Source: RDXT01 sp033765305 (GTDB lineage Bacteria; Bacteroidota; Bacteroidia; J057). Taken from it: 64,000 nucleotides of DNA. Position 1 is the first letter of the stretch, and each line of letters opens with the position of its first letter. Below, in pieces: positions 52,090-62,259 of the stretch. The stretch covers positions 62,001 through 126,000 of the forward strand of contig JANRID010000057.1 in the NCBI GenBank assembly GCA_033765305.1, in the 5' to 3' direction. A program made the translations under genes and the position numbers. The notes under the pieces were generated by a model. That model did no database searches. It was given only the letters and a program-made list of their open reading frames with translations, and was not told the DNA's origin.

Positions 52090-52163
52090 TCGAGGTAGCA
52101 GGATTTGAACCTGCGACCCCTACGTCCCGAACGTAGTGCGCTACCGGGCTGCGCTATACCTCG
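52090..52163 (-). tRNA. tRNA-Pro (anticodon CGG)
   Basis: The complement folds with acceptor CGAGGTA/TACCTCG, D-arm, anticodon stem CTACG/CGTAG with loop TTCGGGA (anticodon CGG), and T-arm GCAGG-TTCAAAT-CCTGC. The discriminator is A; no encoded CCA. Confidence 0.94.
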
Positions 52164-52262
52164 ATCTCCCGTTTTGCAACGGACCGCAAATATAACGTGC
52201 GGCTTTCAAAAACCAAGCGGCAGGATAAAAAGATTTGCGAACTTGCGCCTCCACCGTTGCGC

Positions 52263-53078
52263 ATGAAACAGATCTCCAGCGCCCAGAATCCCCTCGTGAA
52301 GCTGGCCGCCTCCCTGCACAAGCCGCGGGAGCGCCGCAAACAGGGCCTCTTTGCCGTGGAGGGCCTCCGCGAAATCCGCCTCGCGATCCTCAACGGCTAT
52401 TCCGTGCACACCCTCCTCTTCTGCGAAGGCGACCTCCAGCAGCAGCCGGAGGCGCTGCTGGGCCTGCCCGCGCTGCCCGATGCGGCGCTCGCCGCCCTCA
52501 GCCGCCCGGTCTTCGACAGCCTGGTGTACCGGCAGGGCGTGCCCAATGCCCTGGCCCTCTGCGTGCTGGAGGACCGCCCCCTGGAGCAGATCCGCCTGCG
52601 CCCCGATCCGCTCCTGCTCGTGCTCGAATCGGTGGAGAAGCCCGGCAACCTCGGCGCCATGCTCCGCACCGCCGACGCCGCCGGCGCCGACGCCGTCATC
52701 GTAGCCGATCCCCTCACCGATCTCGAAAACCCCAATGTGATCCGCTCCAGCCTGGGGGCGCGTTTTACCGTGCAGGTGGCGGCGGCACCCGCACCGGAGG
52801 TCATCGCCTGGCTGCGCAGCCGCCAGATCCGCATCTTCGCCAGCTCGCTGCAGGCCAGCGAATGGCACGACCGCTGCGACTTCCGTCCGGCCTCTGCGCT
52901 GGTCATGGGCCCGGAGGCCGAAGGGCTCTCCGGGATCTGGTATGAAGCGGCCGACGCACGCATCAAAATCCCCATGCTGGGCCAGGTGGATTCGATGAAT
53001 GTCTCGGCCTCGGCAGCCGTGCTGCTCTATGAAGCTGTCCGCCAGCGGCGGGCAGGCCTGGCCGCATCCGCCCTCTAA
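52263..53078 (+). CDS. RNA 2'-O-methyltransferase, TrmH/SpoU family
   Basis: A 271-aa enzyme that methylates ribose in rRNA or tRNA using SAM. The N-terminal substrate-binding domain (QNPLVKLAASLHKPRER, LFAVEGLREI) is followed by the SpoU alpha/beta-knot: EKPGNLGAMLRTADAAGAD (motif 1), MGPEAEGLSG (motif 2) and IPMLGQVDSMNVSASAAVLLYE (motif 3, with the knot). It starts 12 bp upstream of the Crp-like gene, with which it is probably co-transcribed. The precise target nucleotide is not predictable; TrmH-like/RlmB are the closest families. Confidence 0.92.
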   Translation: MKQISSAQNPLVKLAASLHKPRERRKQGLFAVEGLREIRLAILNGYSVHTLLFCEGDLQQQPEALLGLPALPDAALAALSRPVFDSLVYRQGVPNALALCVLEDRPLEQIRLRPDPLLLVLESVEKPGNLGAMLRTADAAGADAVIVADPLTDLENPNVIRSSLGARFTVQVAAAPAPEVIAWLRSRQIRIFASSLQASEWHDRCDFRPASALVMGPEAEGLSGIWYEAADARIKIPMLGQVDSMNVSASAAVLLYEAVRQRRAGLAASAL

Positions 53079-53090
53079 TCCCCTGTCCCA

Positions 53091-53660
53091 ATGCACGAAA
53101 TCCTCCGCAGCCACATCCTGGACCGCCTCGGCAGCAGCCTGCCAGACCTGGATACCGTCCTGAGCCGCTTTGCGCCCCGCAGCTTCAGGCGCGGCGCGAT
53201 GATCCTGCAGGCAGGGGAGGTATGCCGCCAGTGCCTGTTTGTCGTGCGGGGCTGCATCCAGGTGTTTGTATATGATTCGGAGGGCAATGAAATGACCCGC
53301 GACTTTGCGGTCGAGGAAAGCTGGCTGGTGGAGATCAGCAGCTTCATGCAGCAGACGCCCGCGCAGGAAAACTTCCGGGCGGCCGAGCGCACGGAGGTGC
53401 TGGCAATCGGTCCGGAGGACTTCCGGGAGATGATGGCCCAGGTGCCTCCCTTCGAGCAGATGTACCGGCAGATTATGGAGCGGTCCTATGCCAATTCCGT
53501 ATTCCGGCTCAATACCTTCATTGCCATGGACGGCCTGGAGCGGCTCCGGTGGATGATCGCCCACCAGCCCCGGCTCATGACCCGGCTCTCCAGCCGGGCC
53601 ATTGCATCCTACCTGGGCATTTCCCCCGAAACCCTCAGCCGCCTCAAGGCCAAGCTCTGA
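53091..53660 (+). CDS. Crp/Fnr-family transcriptional regulator
   Basis: A 189-aa regulator with an N-terminal cyclic-nucleotide-binding-like beta-barrel (about 20-110: LQAGEVCRQCLFVVRGCIQVFVYDSEG) and a short C-terminal part with a helix-turn-helix (TRLSSRAIASYLGISPETLSRLKAKL). This is the common Bacteroidota form, lacking Fnr iron-sulphur cysteines. The ligand is unknown. A TTGAC-N4-GTCAA box lies directly after its stop and ahead of the YCII-like gene, so the cluster probably answers to this family of regulators, possibly itself. Confidence 0.92.
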   Translation: MHEILRSHILDRLGSSLPDLDTVLSRFAPRSFRRGAMILQAGEVCRQCLFVVRGCIQVFVYDSEGNEMTRDFAVEESWLVEISSFMQQTPAQENFRAAERTEVLAIGPEDFREMMAQVPPFEQMYRQIMERSYANSVFRLNTFIAMDGLERLRWMIAHQPRLMTRLSSRAIASYLGISPETLSRLKAKL

Positions 53661-53663
53661 AAA

Positions 53664-53681
53664 CCTTGACCTTTGTCAAGG
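53664..53681. promoter_or_regulatory. Crp/Fnr-type operator (TTGAC-N4-GTCAA)
   Basis: The perfect inverted repeat CCTTGAC-CTTT-GTCAAGG has the half-site geometry of FNR sites (TTGAT-N4-ATCAA) with C for T. It starts 3 bp after the Crp-like stop codon and about 70 bp upstream of the YCII-like gene. Confidence 0.6.
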
Positions 53682-53706
53682 CACAGGCGCTGCCAGCGCC
53701 TGAATT

Positions 53707-53736
53707 TTACGGTGTCAACTTCAAGTTTCACCGTAA
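53707..53736. promoter_or_regulatory. Palindromic operator-like site upstream of the YCII-like gene
   Basis: An imperfect 30-bp palindrome: outer arms TTACGGTG / CACCGTAA and inner arms AACTT / AAGTT around a single C. It ends 11 bp before the ATG at 53748, where a repressor could block translation or transcription. The regulator is unknown. Confidence 0.5.
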
Positions 53737-53747
53737 GCTGTTCAGAC

Positions 53748-54095
53748 ATGACGACGTATTTGCTGTTATTCCGCAACATCAGCGGCGAGGGCCAGTATGT
53801 ATCCACCCCGCAGGACATGGCCGAGGACATGCCCCGCTGGCAGGCCTGGATCGGCGCGCTCGCGGCGCAGGGCAAGCTCGTGGACACGAAGCCCATTGCC
53901 TACGAAGGAGCGGTCGTGGATCATGACGGAATCCGCACAGGCCCCCACCTCGCCGCCGGCCACCTAGTAGCCGGCTACCTGATCTGCCAGGCCGAAAGCC
54001 TCGGCGAGATTGCCGAACATGCGCAATCCTGCCCCATCCTGAAGTATCCGCATGGCAGCGTGGAAATCCGGTCCGTGTTACCCTTCGAATCCTGA
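53748..54095 (+). CDS. YCII-related domain protein
   Basis: A 115-aa protein starting at ATG 53748. It has the YciI-like ferredoxin fold segments: TTYLLLFRNISGEGQ near the start, MPRWQAWIGALAAQGKLVD in the middle, and AGYLICQAESLGEIAEHAQSCPILK, with the conserved His/Asp-type pair around DHDGIRTGP. Homologues may act as small oxygenase- or dehalogenase-like enzymes, but function is unknown. It lies 4 bp upstream of the DoxX-like gene, probably as one operon, under the two operator-like repeats. Confidence 0.87.
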   Translation: MTTYLLLFRNISGEGQYVSTPQDMAEDMPRWQAWIGALAAQGKLVDTKPIAYEGAVVDHDGIRTGPHLAAGHLVAGYLICQAESLGEIAEHAQSCPILKYPHGSVEIRSVLPFES

Positions 54096-54099
54096 CCCC

Positions 54100-54483
54100 A
54101 TGCGCCGCATCACCCTGCTCGGCAAGTGGCTGTTCATCCTGCCCTTTGCCATGTATGTTCTCCTGCACTTCACCAAGGCCGATACCGGCGCGGACTTCGT
54201 CCCCGGATGGCTGCCTTTTCCGTACTTCTGGAACTATGCCACGGGCCTCTGTGTCACGGCATTCATCGTCAGTGCGTCCATCGGCAAGTACGACACCCTG
54301 GCCGCGCTGCTCATGGCCCTTTATGTCTTCCTGATGATTCTGCTGGTGCACCTGCCCCGCGCAGCCAGCGACGAGCAGGACCTGCTCAACATCTTCCGGA
54401 ACCTTTCGGTCACGGGCGCCATGCTGATCTATGCGCGGTATGTAGCCCGCGACCGGCGCCTGGCCTGGAAGCCGGAATCCTGA
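54100..54483 (+). CDS. DoxX-like membrane protein
   Basis: A 127-aa protein with four predicted transmembrane helices (LGKWLFILPFAMYVLLHF; YATGLCVTAFIVSASI; LAALLMALYVFLMILL; a C-terminal helix ending in IYARYVARD). The length and helix pattern match the DoxX/DUF417 superfamily of small inner-membrane proteins linked to redox or thiosulfate metabolism. Its close neighbour is the YCII protein and a Crp-like regulator lies upstream, so it may respond to oxidative or electron-transport stress. Function remains uncertain. Confidence 0.75.
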   Translation: MRRITLLGKWLFILPFAMYVLLHFTKADTGADFVPGWLPFPYFWNYATGLCVTAFIVSASIGKYDTLAALLMALYVFLMILLVHLPRAASDEQDLLNIFRNLSVTGAMLIYARYVARDRRLAWKPES

Positions 54484-54508
54484 CCTGCGCCGCAGGACGC
54501 TGCCCGCA

Positions 54509-54536
54509 GCCTCCTGCCGCATCTGCGGCGGGAGGC
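54509..54536. terminator. Hairpin between convergent DoxX-like and epimerase genes
   Basis: A 12-bp stem with one G-T mismatch (GCCTCCTGCCGC with GCGGCGGGAGGC, loop ATCT) between the two convergent stop codons. No T-tract on either side, so it may be a bidirectional terminator of weak class. Confidence 0.45.
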
Positions 54537-54543
54537 TTGCGGC

Positions 54544-55620
54544 TCACGCCCCCTGCTCCAGCCGCCGCAGCGCGGCCTCGTACACCCGGCGCATGCCTTC
54601 CTCCACGCTGATGCGCGGCTCCCAGCCCAGGCGCTCGCGCACGTAGGCCATGTCGCCGTAGCGGGCGTGCACGCCTACGGGCTTGTCCAGCAGGGGCTTG
54701 ATCTCGGGGCTGTATCCGGCGAAGCGGGTGAAGACGCCGATGATCTCCAGGAAGGACGTGATGCGCCCGGAGCCGATGTTGATGGCGGAGCCGTCGTGGA
54801 TGTGGTCCATTGCCAGCAGCATGCAGTCCACCACGTCGTCGATGTGCACGAAATCGCGGCCCTGCCGGCCGGTGCCCCAGACTTCGAAGGGGTCCTCGCG
54901 GCGGGCGGCGCGGGCGGCGATGGCCGGCACGGGGTAGCTCAGGTCCTGGTCTTCGCCGTAGCCGGAGAAGGGCCGGATGCAGGTGACGCGCAGGCCGTAA
55001 TGCCGGGCTGCCGTGCGGGCGAGGTACTCGCCGGTGAGCTTGGACCAGCCGTAGGTCATATCCGGCTGGCCGAGCTTGCCATGCTCCCAGTCGATATCGG
55101 GCTCTGCCAGGGCGGTGTGGCCGCTTTCGGCCTGGAGGTCCACGGGATAGGCCGCGCTGGAGCTGGGATAGAGCAGGCGGTCCGGCTGGTGGCGCACCGC
55201 CCAGTAGAAGAGCTCCGCGTCGATGGCCAGATCGAGCGCCACCATCATGGGGTCGCCGTCGATCTTGGAGCGGCCGCCGACGATGGCCGCGAAGTGGAAC
55301 ACATCCGAAAACTTCGGAATCTCGAGGCCGTAGGTGGTCTGGAGCCAGCCGGGCACCTCCTGCAGGGTGCGGAGGAAGCGGCGGAAGTCGCCGCGCCAGA
55401 AGAGCAGCCGCTCGTCGTCGCCCCAGAACTCGAGGTCGCCGAGCTTGCGGCGGGGCTTGCCGCCCAGAAACGGCTCCCCGTCGGCGGGCCATTCGCCCGG
55501 CGGAATGCCCACGGAGAGATCGTCCACGATCAGGATGCGGTCGGGTGTGGTATCGAGCAGGCGGCGGGCCACATTGCGCCCTACAAAGCCGCAGCCGCCG
55601 GAGATGAGGTGATATTTCAT
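54544..55620 (-). CDS. NAD-dependent sugar-nucleotide epimerase/dehydratase
   Basis: A 358-aa extended short-chain dehydrogenase. The Rossmann motif GGCGFVG is at residues 8-14, the catalytic Ser in YPSSSAAYP and Tyr190/Lys194 in MTYGWSKL. The insertion between residues 40 and 105 (EFWGDDERLLFWRGDFRRF) is long for the family. It is probably a UDP- or GDP-sugar epimerase, dehydratase or decarboxylase for surface glycans. The next gene 33 bp upstream is a DPM-type glycosyltransferase on the same strand, so the pair likely builds a sugar-lipid or polysaccharide. Confidence 0.88.
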   Translation of the reverse strand: MKYHLISGGCGFVGRNVARRLLDTTPDRILIVDDLSVGIPPGEWPADGEPFLGGKPRRKLGDLEFWGDDERLLFWRGDFRRFLRTLQEVPGWLQTTYGLEIPKFSDVFHFAAIVGGRSKIDGDPMMVALDLAIDAELFYWAVRHQPDRLLYPSSSAAYPVDLQAESGHTALAEPDIDWEHGKLGQPDMTYGWSKLTGEYLARTAARHYGLRVTCIRPFSGYGEDQDLSYPVPAIAARAARREDPFEVWGTGRQGRDFVHIDDVVDCMLLAMDHIHDGSAINIGSGRITSFLEIIGVFTRFAGYSPEIKPLLDKPVGVHARYGDMAYVRERLGWEPRISVEEGMRRVYEAALRRLEQGA

Positions 55621-55653
55621 GGATCAGCGGGGGTAAGGGATGAGAAAAGCCGG

Positions 55654-56592
55654 TCAGCCGAGGCGTTCGGCTACCGGATACTGGTTTTTATAGGGGGAAT
55701 TGCGGGAAATCAGCTCAGCCAGCAGCCCGGTGCTGAACATAATGAGCCCCGAAACCATCATCACCACCCCGAAGAGCAGCGAAGGCAGCCGGTGGGAGAT
55801 CCAGATGCCCATCACGAGCCGGATCCAGGCCAGGTAGAGCAGGTTGGCGGCGCCCAGCGCACCGAAAATGACGCCCCAGGTGCCGAAGAAGTGCATCGGC
55901 TTTTTGAGGTATTTCTGCGTCACGACGAGGGTGAGCAGGTCCAGGAAGCCGTTGATGAAGCGATTGAGGCCGAACTTGCTGCGGCCGTACTTGCGGGGGT
56001 GGTGCTCCACCACTTTTTCCCCGATCCTGTCGAAGCCTGCCCATTTGGCCATGACGGGGATGTAGCGGTGCATCTCGCCGTAGACCTCGATATTGCGGAC
56101 CACTTCGAGGCGGTAGGCCTTGAGCCCGCAGTTGAAGTCGTGGAGGTTGCGGATGCCGGAGACCAGGCCGGTGACGCGGTTGAAGAATTTGGACGGAATG
56201 GTCTTCATCAGCGGGTCGTAGCGCTTTTTCTTCCATCCCGACACCAGATCGTAGCCGCCCTCGCGGATCATGCGGTGCAGCTCGGGGATCTCGTCGGGGC
56301 TGTCCTGGAGGTCGGCGTCGAGGGTAATGACCACCGGGGCTTGGGCGGCGGCGAAGCCGATCTGCAAGGCGGCGGATTTGCCGGTATTGCGCTGGAAGCG
56401 GATGCCGCGCACGGCGGGGTTGCCTTCGCGCAGGGCGCAGATCACGGCCCAGGAGCCGTCCCGGCTGCCGTCGTCGACCAGAATGGCCTCATAGGCAAAG
56501 CGGTGAGCCTGCATCACCCGGTCGATCCAGGCGACCAGCTCCGGCAGCGATTCGGCTTCGTTGTACAGCGGGATGACGACCGAGATGTCCAT
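55654..56592 (-). CDS. Family 2 glycosyltransferase (dolichol/undecaprenyl-phosphate mannosyltransferase-like)
   Basis: A 312-aa enzyme. The GT-A domain (about 1-220) has DISVVIPLYNEAESLPE, a VDDGSRDGS motif, and ITLDADLQDSP (metal-binding DxD-like). Two C-terminal membrane helices (about 230-255 and 270-295) anchor it. The layout resembles ArnC/GtrB/DPM1 enzymes that transfer a sugar to a polyprenyl phosphate. It is transcribed with the epimerase 33 bp downstream. The sugar could be glucose, mannose or a 4-amino sugar. Confidence 0.93.
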   Translation of the reverse strand: MDISVVIPLYNEAESLPELVAWIDRVMQAHRFAYEAILVDDGSRDGSWAVICALREGNPAVRGIRFQRNTGKSAALQIGFAAAQAPVVITLDADLQDSPDEIPELHRMIREGGYDLVSGWKKKRYDPLMKTIPSKFFNRVTGLVSGIRNLHDFNCGLKAYRLEVVRNIEVYGEMHRYIPVMAKWAGFDRIGEKVVEHHPRKYGRSKFGLNRFINGFLDLLTLVVTQKYLKKPMHFFGTWGVIFGALGAANLLYLAWIRLVMGIWISHRLPSLLFGVVMMVSGLIMFSTGLLAELISRNSPYKNQYPVAERLG

Positions 56593-56856
56593 GCGCAGTC
56601 CGTTAAGAAGCGCGAAGATACAGAATCGGCATGAATCTGCGGGCAGCGGGCGCTGCAGGAACCCGGATCCCGGCGCAAAGTCCAGCCCTGTTTTCCATCA
56701 AATCTGCCGATGCCGCCGCTCCGGAGCGCCTAGCTTCGCAGGTCCGTCCGCAGAACCAAACAACTGGAGCCCGGCGGGGTTATATCGAATATTAATGATA
56801 GGTTGAAAGCGCTATGTGCAGAATCAATCTATTTTTTCATCCGCCGGGGGATTCGC

Positions 56857-56887
56857 TTGACAATGGTCCGGGGCTGGGATATTTTTG
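56857..56887 (+). promoter_or_regulatory. Promoter of sdhCAB
   Basis: A -33 TTG (56857-56859) and an exact -7 TATTTTTG (56880-56887) are 20 bp apart, the spacing of Bacteroidota housekeeping promoters. The -7 ends 30 bp before the sdhC ATG. The rest of the 56593-56917 gap holds no gene. Confidence 0.75.
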
Positions 56888-56917
56888 GCGCACTGCACTG
56901 CATCAATCATTGCTCCT

Positions 56918-57748
56918 ATGAATACCCTTGCATACCTCTACAAATACTCGGTAGGCCGTAAGGTGATCATGGCCCTCAGCGGCCTGTTTCTGGTTTCCTT
57001 CCTGTTCGTGCATGTCGGCGGCAATATGCTCCTCTTCCGGGGCGACGACGGCGTGGCATTCAACGCCTTCACCCGCTTCATGTCCACCAACCCGGTGATC
57101 GGCGTGCTGGAATGGGTGCTGGCGGCAGGCTTCATCGTGCACATCGTGTACGGCATCCTGCTCGAATTCCGCAACCGCCAGGCGCGCCCCGACCGCTACG
57201 AGTACACCAAAGGCGCCTCGACCAGCAGCAGCTGGGCCTCGCGCAACATGATCACGACCGGGCTGATCGTGCTGGCCTTCCTGGCAGTGCACGTGACCAC
57301 CTTCTGGGGCGGGCACAAATTCGGCCACGGCGAAGAGGTCGGCATCGAACAGGCCTACCGCGAAGGCTGGAAAATCAAGGAAGCGATCGGCGCGTCGCTG
57401 CCGCTCAAAAACCAGTACGGCGAGGTGCTGCTCGACAAAAAGGGCTATCTGACGGCCGATGCGCTGGAAGCGCTCACCGTGCAGGGCGTGACCACCGTGC
57501 GCGGCATTTCGATGACCAAGATCGTCAAAGACGCCTTCGCCCAGTGGTTCATCGCCTTTCCCTACGCCATCGTCATGATCATCCTGGCCCTGCACCTCTC
57601 CCACGGCTTCCAGAGCGGCTTCCGCTCCCTGGGCCTGGTGCACAAGAAGTACACCCCGCTGATCATCGGCGCGGGGCTGCTGATTTCGGTGGTTATTCCG
57701 CTGATTTTTGCCTCCATGCCCATCTTTTTCTTCTTCCAAAGCCTGTAA
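56918..57748 (+). CDS. sdhC: Succinate dehydrogenase / fumarate reductase cytochrome b subunit
   Basis: A 276-aa single-subunit diheme membrane anchor (type B) of complex II. ATG 56918 gives MNTLAYLYKYSVGRKVIMALSG, the family start. Five helices are expected; the haem-binding histidines are seen as His32 (LFVHVGG), His75 (GFIVHIVYG), His125 (LAVHVTTFW) and His226/229 (LALHLSHGFQ). A loop of about 70 residues between helices three and four (about 131-205, with charged GEEVGIEQAYREG) is longer than in many homologues. It links to SdhA by 29 bp and is co-transcribed with sdhA and sdhB. Confidence 0.95.
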   Translation: MNTLAYLYKYSVGRKVIMALSGLFLVSFLFVHVGGNMLLFRGDDGVAFNAFTRFMSTNPVIGVLEWVLAAGFIVHIVYGILLEFRNRQARPDRYEYTKGASTSSSWASRNMITTGLIVLAFLAVHVTTFWGGHKFGHGEEVGIEQAYREGWKIKEAIGASLPLKNQYGEVLLDKKGYLTADALEALTVQGVTTVRGISMTKIVKDAFAQWFIAFPYAIVMIILALHLSHGFQSGFRSLGLVHKKYTPLIIGAGLLISVVIPLIFASMPIFFFFQSL

Positions 57749-57777
57749 TCGAGCCTGATCTCATACCGTCTCTGCGC

Positions 57778-59721
<1,944 letters not shown>

Positions 59722-59778
59722 GCGCGTACCGCAACGAATTACACCGCAGGCTCTTCACTATTCCATATCTCCTGAACG

Positions 59779-60546
59779 ATGGGAAGTCTGATGACCATTC
59801 ACCTGAAAATCTGGCGGCAGAAAGGCCCCAAGGACAAAGGCCGCCTGGTCGATTATACGATGAACGAGGTGTCGCCCGACATGTCGTTCCTGGAAATGCT
59901 GGACCAGCTCAATGAGCGGCTCATCCGCGAGCAGCAGGAGCCGGTGGCCTTCGATCACGACTGCCGGGAGGGCATCTGCGGCTCCTGCGGTCTGATGATC
60001 AACGGCGAGGCGCACGGCCCGCACCGCATGACCACCACCTGCCAGCTGCACATGCGCAGCTTCAAGGATGGCGATACGGTCTATATCGAGCCCTGGCGCG
60101 CGGCGGCCTTCCCGGTCATCAAGGACCTGATGGTAGACCGCACCGCATTCGATACCATTATCCAGGCCGGCGGGTTTATCTCGGTGAATACCGGCAGCGC
60201 CCCCGATGCCAATGAAATCCCGATTCCGAAGCCGGTGGCGGATGAATCCATGAACGCAGCGGAATGCATCGGCTGCGGCGCCTGTGTGGCATCCTGCAAA
60301 AATGCCTCGGCCATGCTCTTTACCTCGGCCAAAATCTCCCACCTCGGCGTGCTGCCGCAGGGCCAGCCCGAGCGCATGCTGCGGGTGCAGAAGATGATCA
60401 AGGCCATGGACGAGGCCGGCTTCGGCAACTGCACCAACACCGGCGCCTGCGAAGTGCAGTGCCCGAAAGGCATCTCGATGCGCTTCATCGCCCGGATGAA
60501 TGCGGATTTCATCCGCTCGGCTTTCGCCTCGGAGACGACGGTCTGA
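59779..60546 (+). CDS. sdhB: Succinate dehydrogenase / fumarate reductase iron-sulphur subunit
   Basis: A 255-aa electron-transfer subunit that links FAD to quinone. The [2Fe-2S] ligands are Cys62, 67, 70 and 88 (DCREGICGSCG and TTTCQLH). The second cluster domain has ECIGCGACVASC (Cys163, 166, 169, 173) and NCTNTGACEVQCPKG (Cys218, 224, 228), giving the 4Fe and 3Fe centres. Starts at ATG 59779 or 59791. It is the last gene of sdhCAB and is followed by a large hairpin terminator. Confidence 0.97.
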   Translation: MGSLMTIHLKIWRQKGPKDKGRLVDYTMNEVSPDMSFLEMLDQLNERLIREQQEPVAFDHDCREGICGSCGLMINGEAHGPHRMTTTCQLHMRSFKDGDTVYIEPWRAAAFPVIKDLMVDRTAFDTIIQAGGFISVNTGSAPDANEIPIPKPVADESMNAAECIGCGACVASCKNASAMLFTSAKISHLGVLPQGQPERMLRVQKMIKAMDEAGFGNCTNTGACEVQCPKGISMRFIARMNADFIRSAFASETTV

Positions 60547-60564
60547 GTTTCGGACCGGCTGGCC

Positions 60565-60618
60565 GCTATACTGCAACCGGCAGCAGGCACATGCCTGCTG
60601 CCGGTTGTGCTGTATAGC
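60565..60618. terminator. Long bidirectional hairpin between sdhB and the type IX cargo gene
   Basis: A 15-bp inner stem (CAACCGGCAGCAGGC with GCCTGCTGCCGGTTG, loop ACAT) is extended by an outer 7-bp stem (GCTATAC/GTATAGC) after a small internal loop. It lies 18 bp past sdhB and 12 bp past the stop of the convergent gene, so it can end both transcripts. Confidence 0.72.
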
Positions 60619-60630
60619 AGGGCAACGCAG

Positions 60631-62079
60631 TTACCGCTTGATCACGGTCCCGCTCCAGGCAGCGGTCCCGGTGCTGGCGCGGAGGAAATACACCCCGTCG
60701 GGCAGGCTCCGCGTATCGAAGCGGAGGATGGCGGCTCCCGCAATGTGCTGACTGAGTGCGCGCACCTCGGCCCCGCGCGCATCGTAGAGGGCGGCATGCA
60801 GCAGGCCAGGGCGCTCCAGCACCGCCTCGGCTTCGAGATAGCTGCCGAAGGGGCTGGGCCGGGGCGAGATCCGCAGGGCAGGCAGCGGGCCGCCCGTGCC
60901 GGTGGTTCCGTCGGAGGCCAGCAGCGCAGTATAGAGATACGGAACCGGCGGGCCGCCCTGCTGCGGGAAAGCCCAGCTTGTGGCGCTGACCGCATACCCG
61001 CCGCCCGGCAGCGGCAGCACATCGGTGGCTTCGTCGGAGTCGGCGGTGCCCAGCAGGCGCTCCCACTGCCGATTGCCCGACGCATCGAGCTTGAGCAGAT
61101 AGAGGTGGAGGTAGCCGGTGTCGGCGGCGCTGCCGCTGATCGTGCCCAGAATGATGCATCCGCCGTCGGCGGTACCCCGTGCGCGCACGGCCTGGAGCCC
61201 CTGGAAGCTTGCATCGTCATCCAGGTAGGCATAGCGACGCGTCATCAGCACCTGGCCGGCGGCGGAGAGCTTGTACACCCGGATGGCATGCTTGAACCAG
61301 CGCACCGAGAGCGACTGGTTTTCCGTGGTGACAACCCAGTACGTCCCGTCCGGGGATTTGACGAGGCTGTTCGCATGGTCGTAGCGCCCGCCCAGGTAGG
61401 TGCTGCCGAGCGAATCCCCTGCGACGCTGACGCGCAGCAGCCATATATTCGGGCTTGATGTATCCGGAGGAGCATGACGCGCAAGGATGAGCGCCTCGCC
61501 GCCGGGAGCCGTTTCGACGTCGAGGCCATAGCAGCCACCTCCATCGGTTTTATACTCGCGTTCCCAGCGCAGGGCCCCGGTGCCGCTGAAATTAGCCAGG
61601 GAGACGGCATCATACTGTCCGCTCACATTGCGGCGGCCGGTGACCAGAAAGGTATCGGGCGACACCTGCACGGACCCTGTCCCGAAGTTGATGGGGCCGG
61701 GGAATGCGCCCTGGGCCTGCCAGCCGCCCGCGCCGGCGGAGTCGAGCTGCAGCAGGCTCAGGACACGCTGATAACCGGGGCTGTTCCGGTAGCCGGAGAT
61801 CATGATGTCTCCGCTGAGGCTGCGGTACACGTCGGCAGCGCTGATGTAGCGGTACGCATAGTGCCGGGAGACAAAGGAAAAGGCGGAGTCGAACCGAACA
61901 AGGGTCAGGCCGTAGAGCGGGGTATTGACCAGAAAGGCATATCCGCTCTGCTGAGGCACCCACCAGGCGGTGTGGTAGCGAGTGAAGGTGTCCTCGCGGA
62001 CGAGGGCGGGGGCGTAGCCCTGGCCTGCGGCCCTCAGCGCAGCCATGCAAAGAAACAGGCAGAAAAAGTGGGATTTCAT
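60631..62079 (-). CDS. Secreted protein with type IX sorting domain
   Basis: A 482-aa protein starting at ATG 62079 with a signal peptide (HFFCLFLCMAALRAAGQ). The body (about 20-390) has repeated beta motifs such as GGGCYGLDVETAPGGEALIL, LVKSPDGTYWVVTTEN and GGCIILGTISGS, resembling a beta-propeller of the kind seen in Bacteroidota secreted proteins. The last 85 residues form a type A type IX C-terminal sorting domain (LRISPRPSPFGSYLE, LFDARG-like LYDARGAEV, GVYFLRASTG). It should be exported across the outer membrane. The ligand or enzyme activity is unknown. Confidence 0.88.
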   Translation of the reverse strand: MKSHFFCLFLCMAALRAAGQGYAPALVREDTFTRYHTAWWVPQQSGYAFLVNTPLYGLTLVRFDSAFSFVSRHYAYRYISAADVYRSLSGDIMISGYRNSPGYQRVLSLLQLDSAGAGGWQAQGAFPGPINFGTGSVQVSPDTFLVTGRRNVSGQYDAVSLANFSGTGALRWEREYKTDGGGCYGLDVETAPGGEALILARHAPPDTSSPNIWLLRVSVAGDSLGSTYLGGRYDHANSLVKSPDGTYWVVTTENQSLSVRWFKHAIRVYKLSAAGQVLMTRRYAYLDDDASFQGLQAVRARGTADGGCIILGTISGSAADTGYLHLYLLKLDASGNRQWERLLGTADSDEATDVLPLPGGGYAVSATSWAFPQQGGPPVPYLYTALLASDGTTGTGGPLPALRISPRPSPFGSYLEAEAVLERPGLLHAALYDARGAEVRALSQHIAGAAILRFDTRSLPDGVYFLRASTGTAAWSGTVIKR

Positions 62080-62259
62080 AGACGGGCGAATAGATGGCTG
62101 AACCCGGATAGCCAGGCTTGGGATCAATATATGGCGGAATGCGCAAAAAACCAACCCGGTTTTCCGCAAATGCATGCAAAGTCATTCCGCAGCATCCAGA
62201 CCGACAGCTGTATGATGTATCTTTCTGGCAGCCAGCACGCTGATGCGCAAGAATCCGCC

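Noticed and set aside
53609..53963. Antisense frames over the Crp-YCII region
   Set aside because: They lie opposite two well-supported genes and the palindromic sites; no motif.
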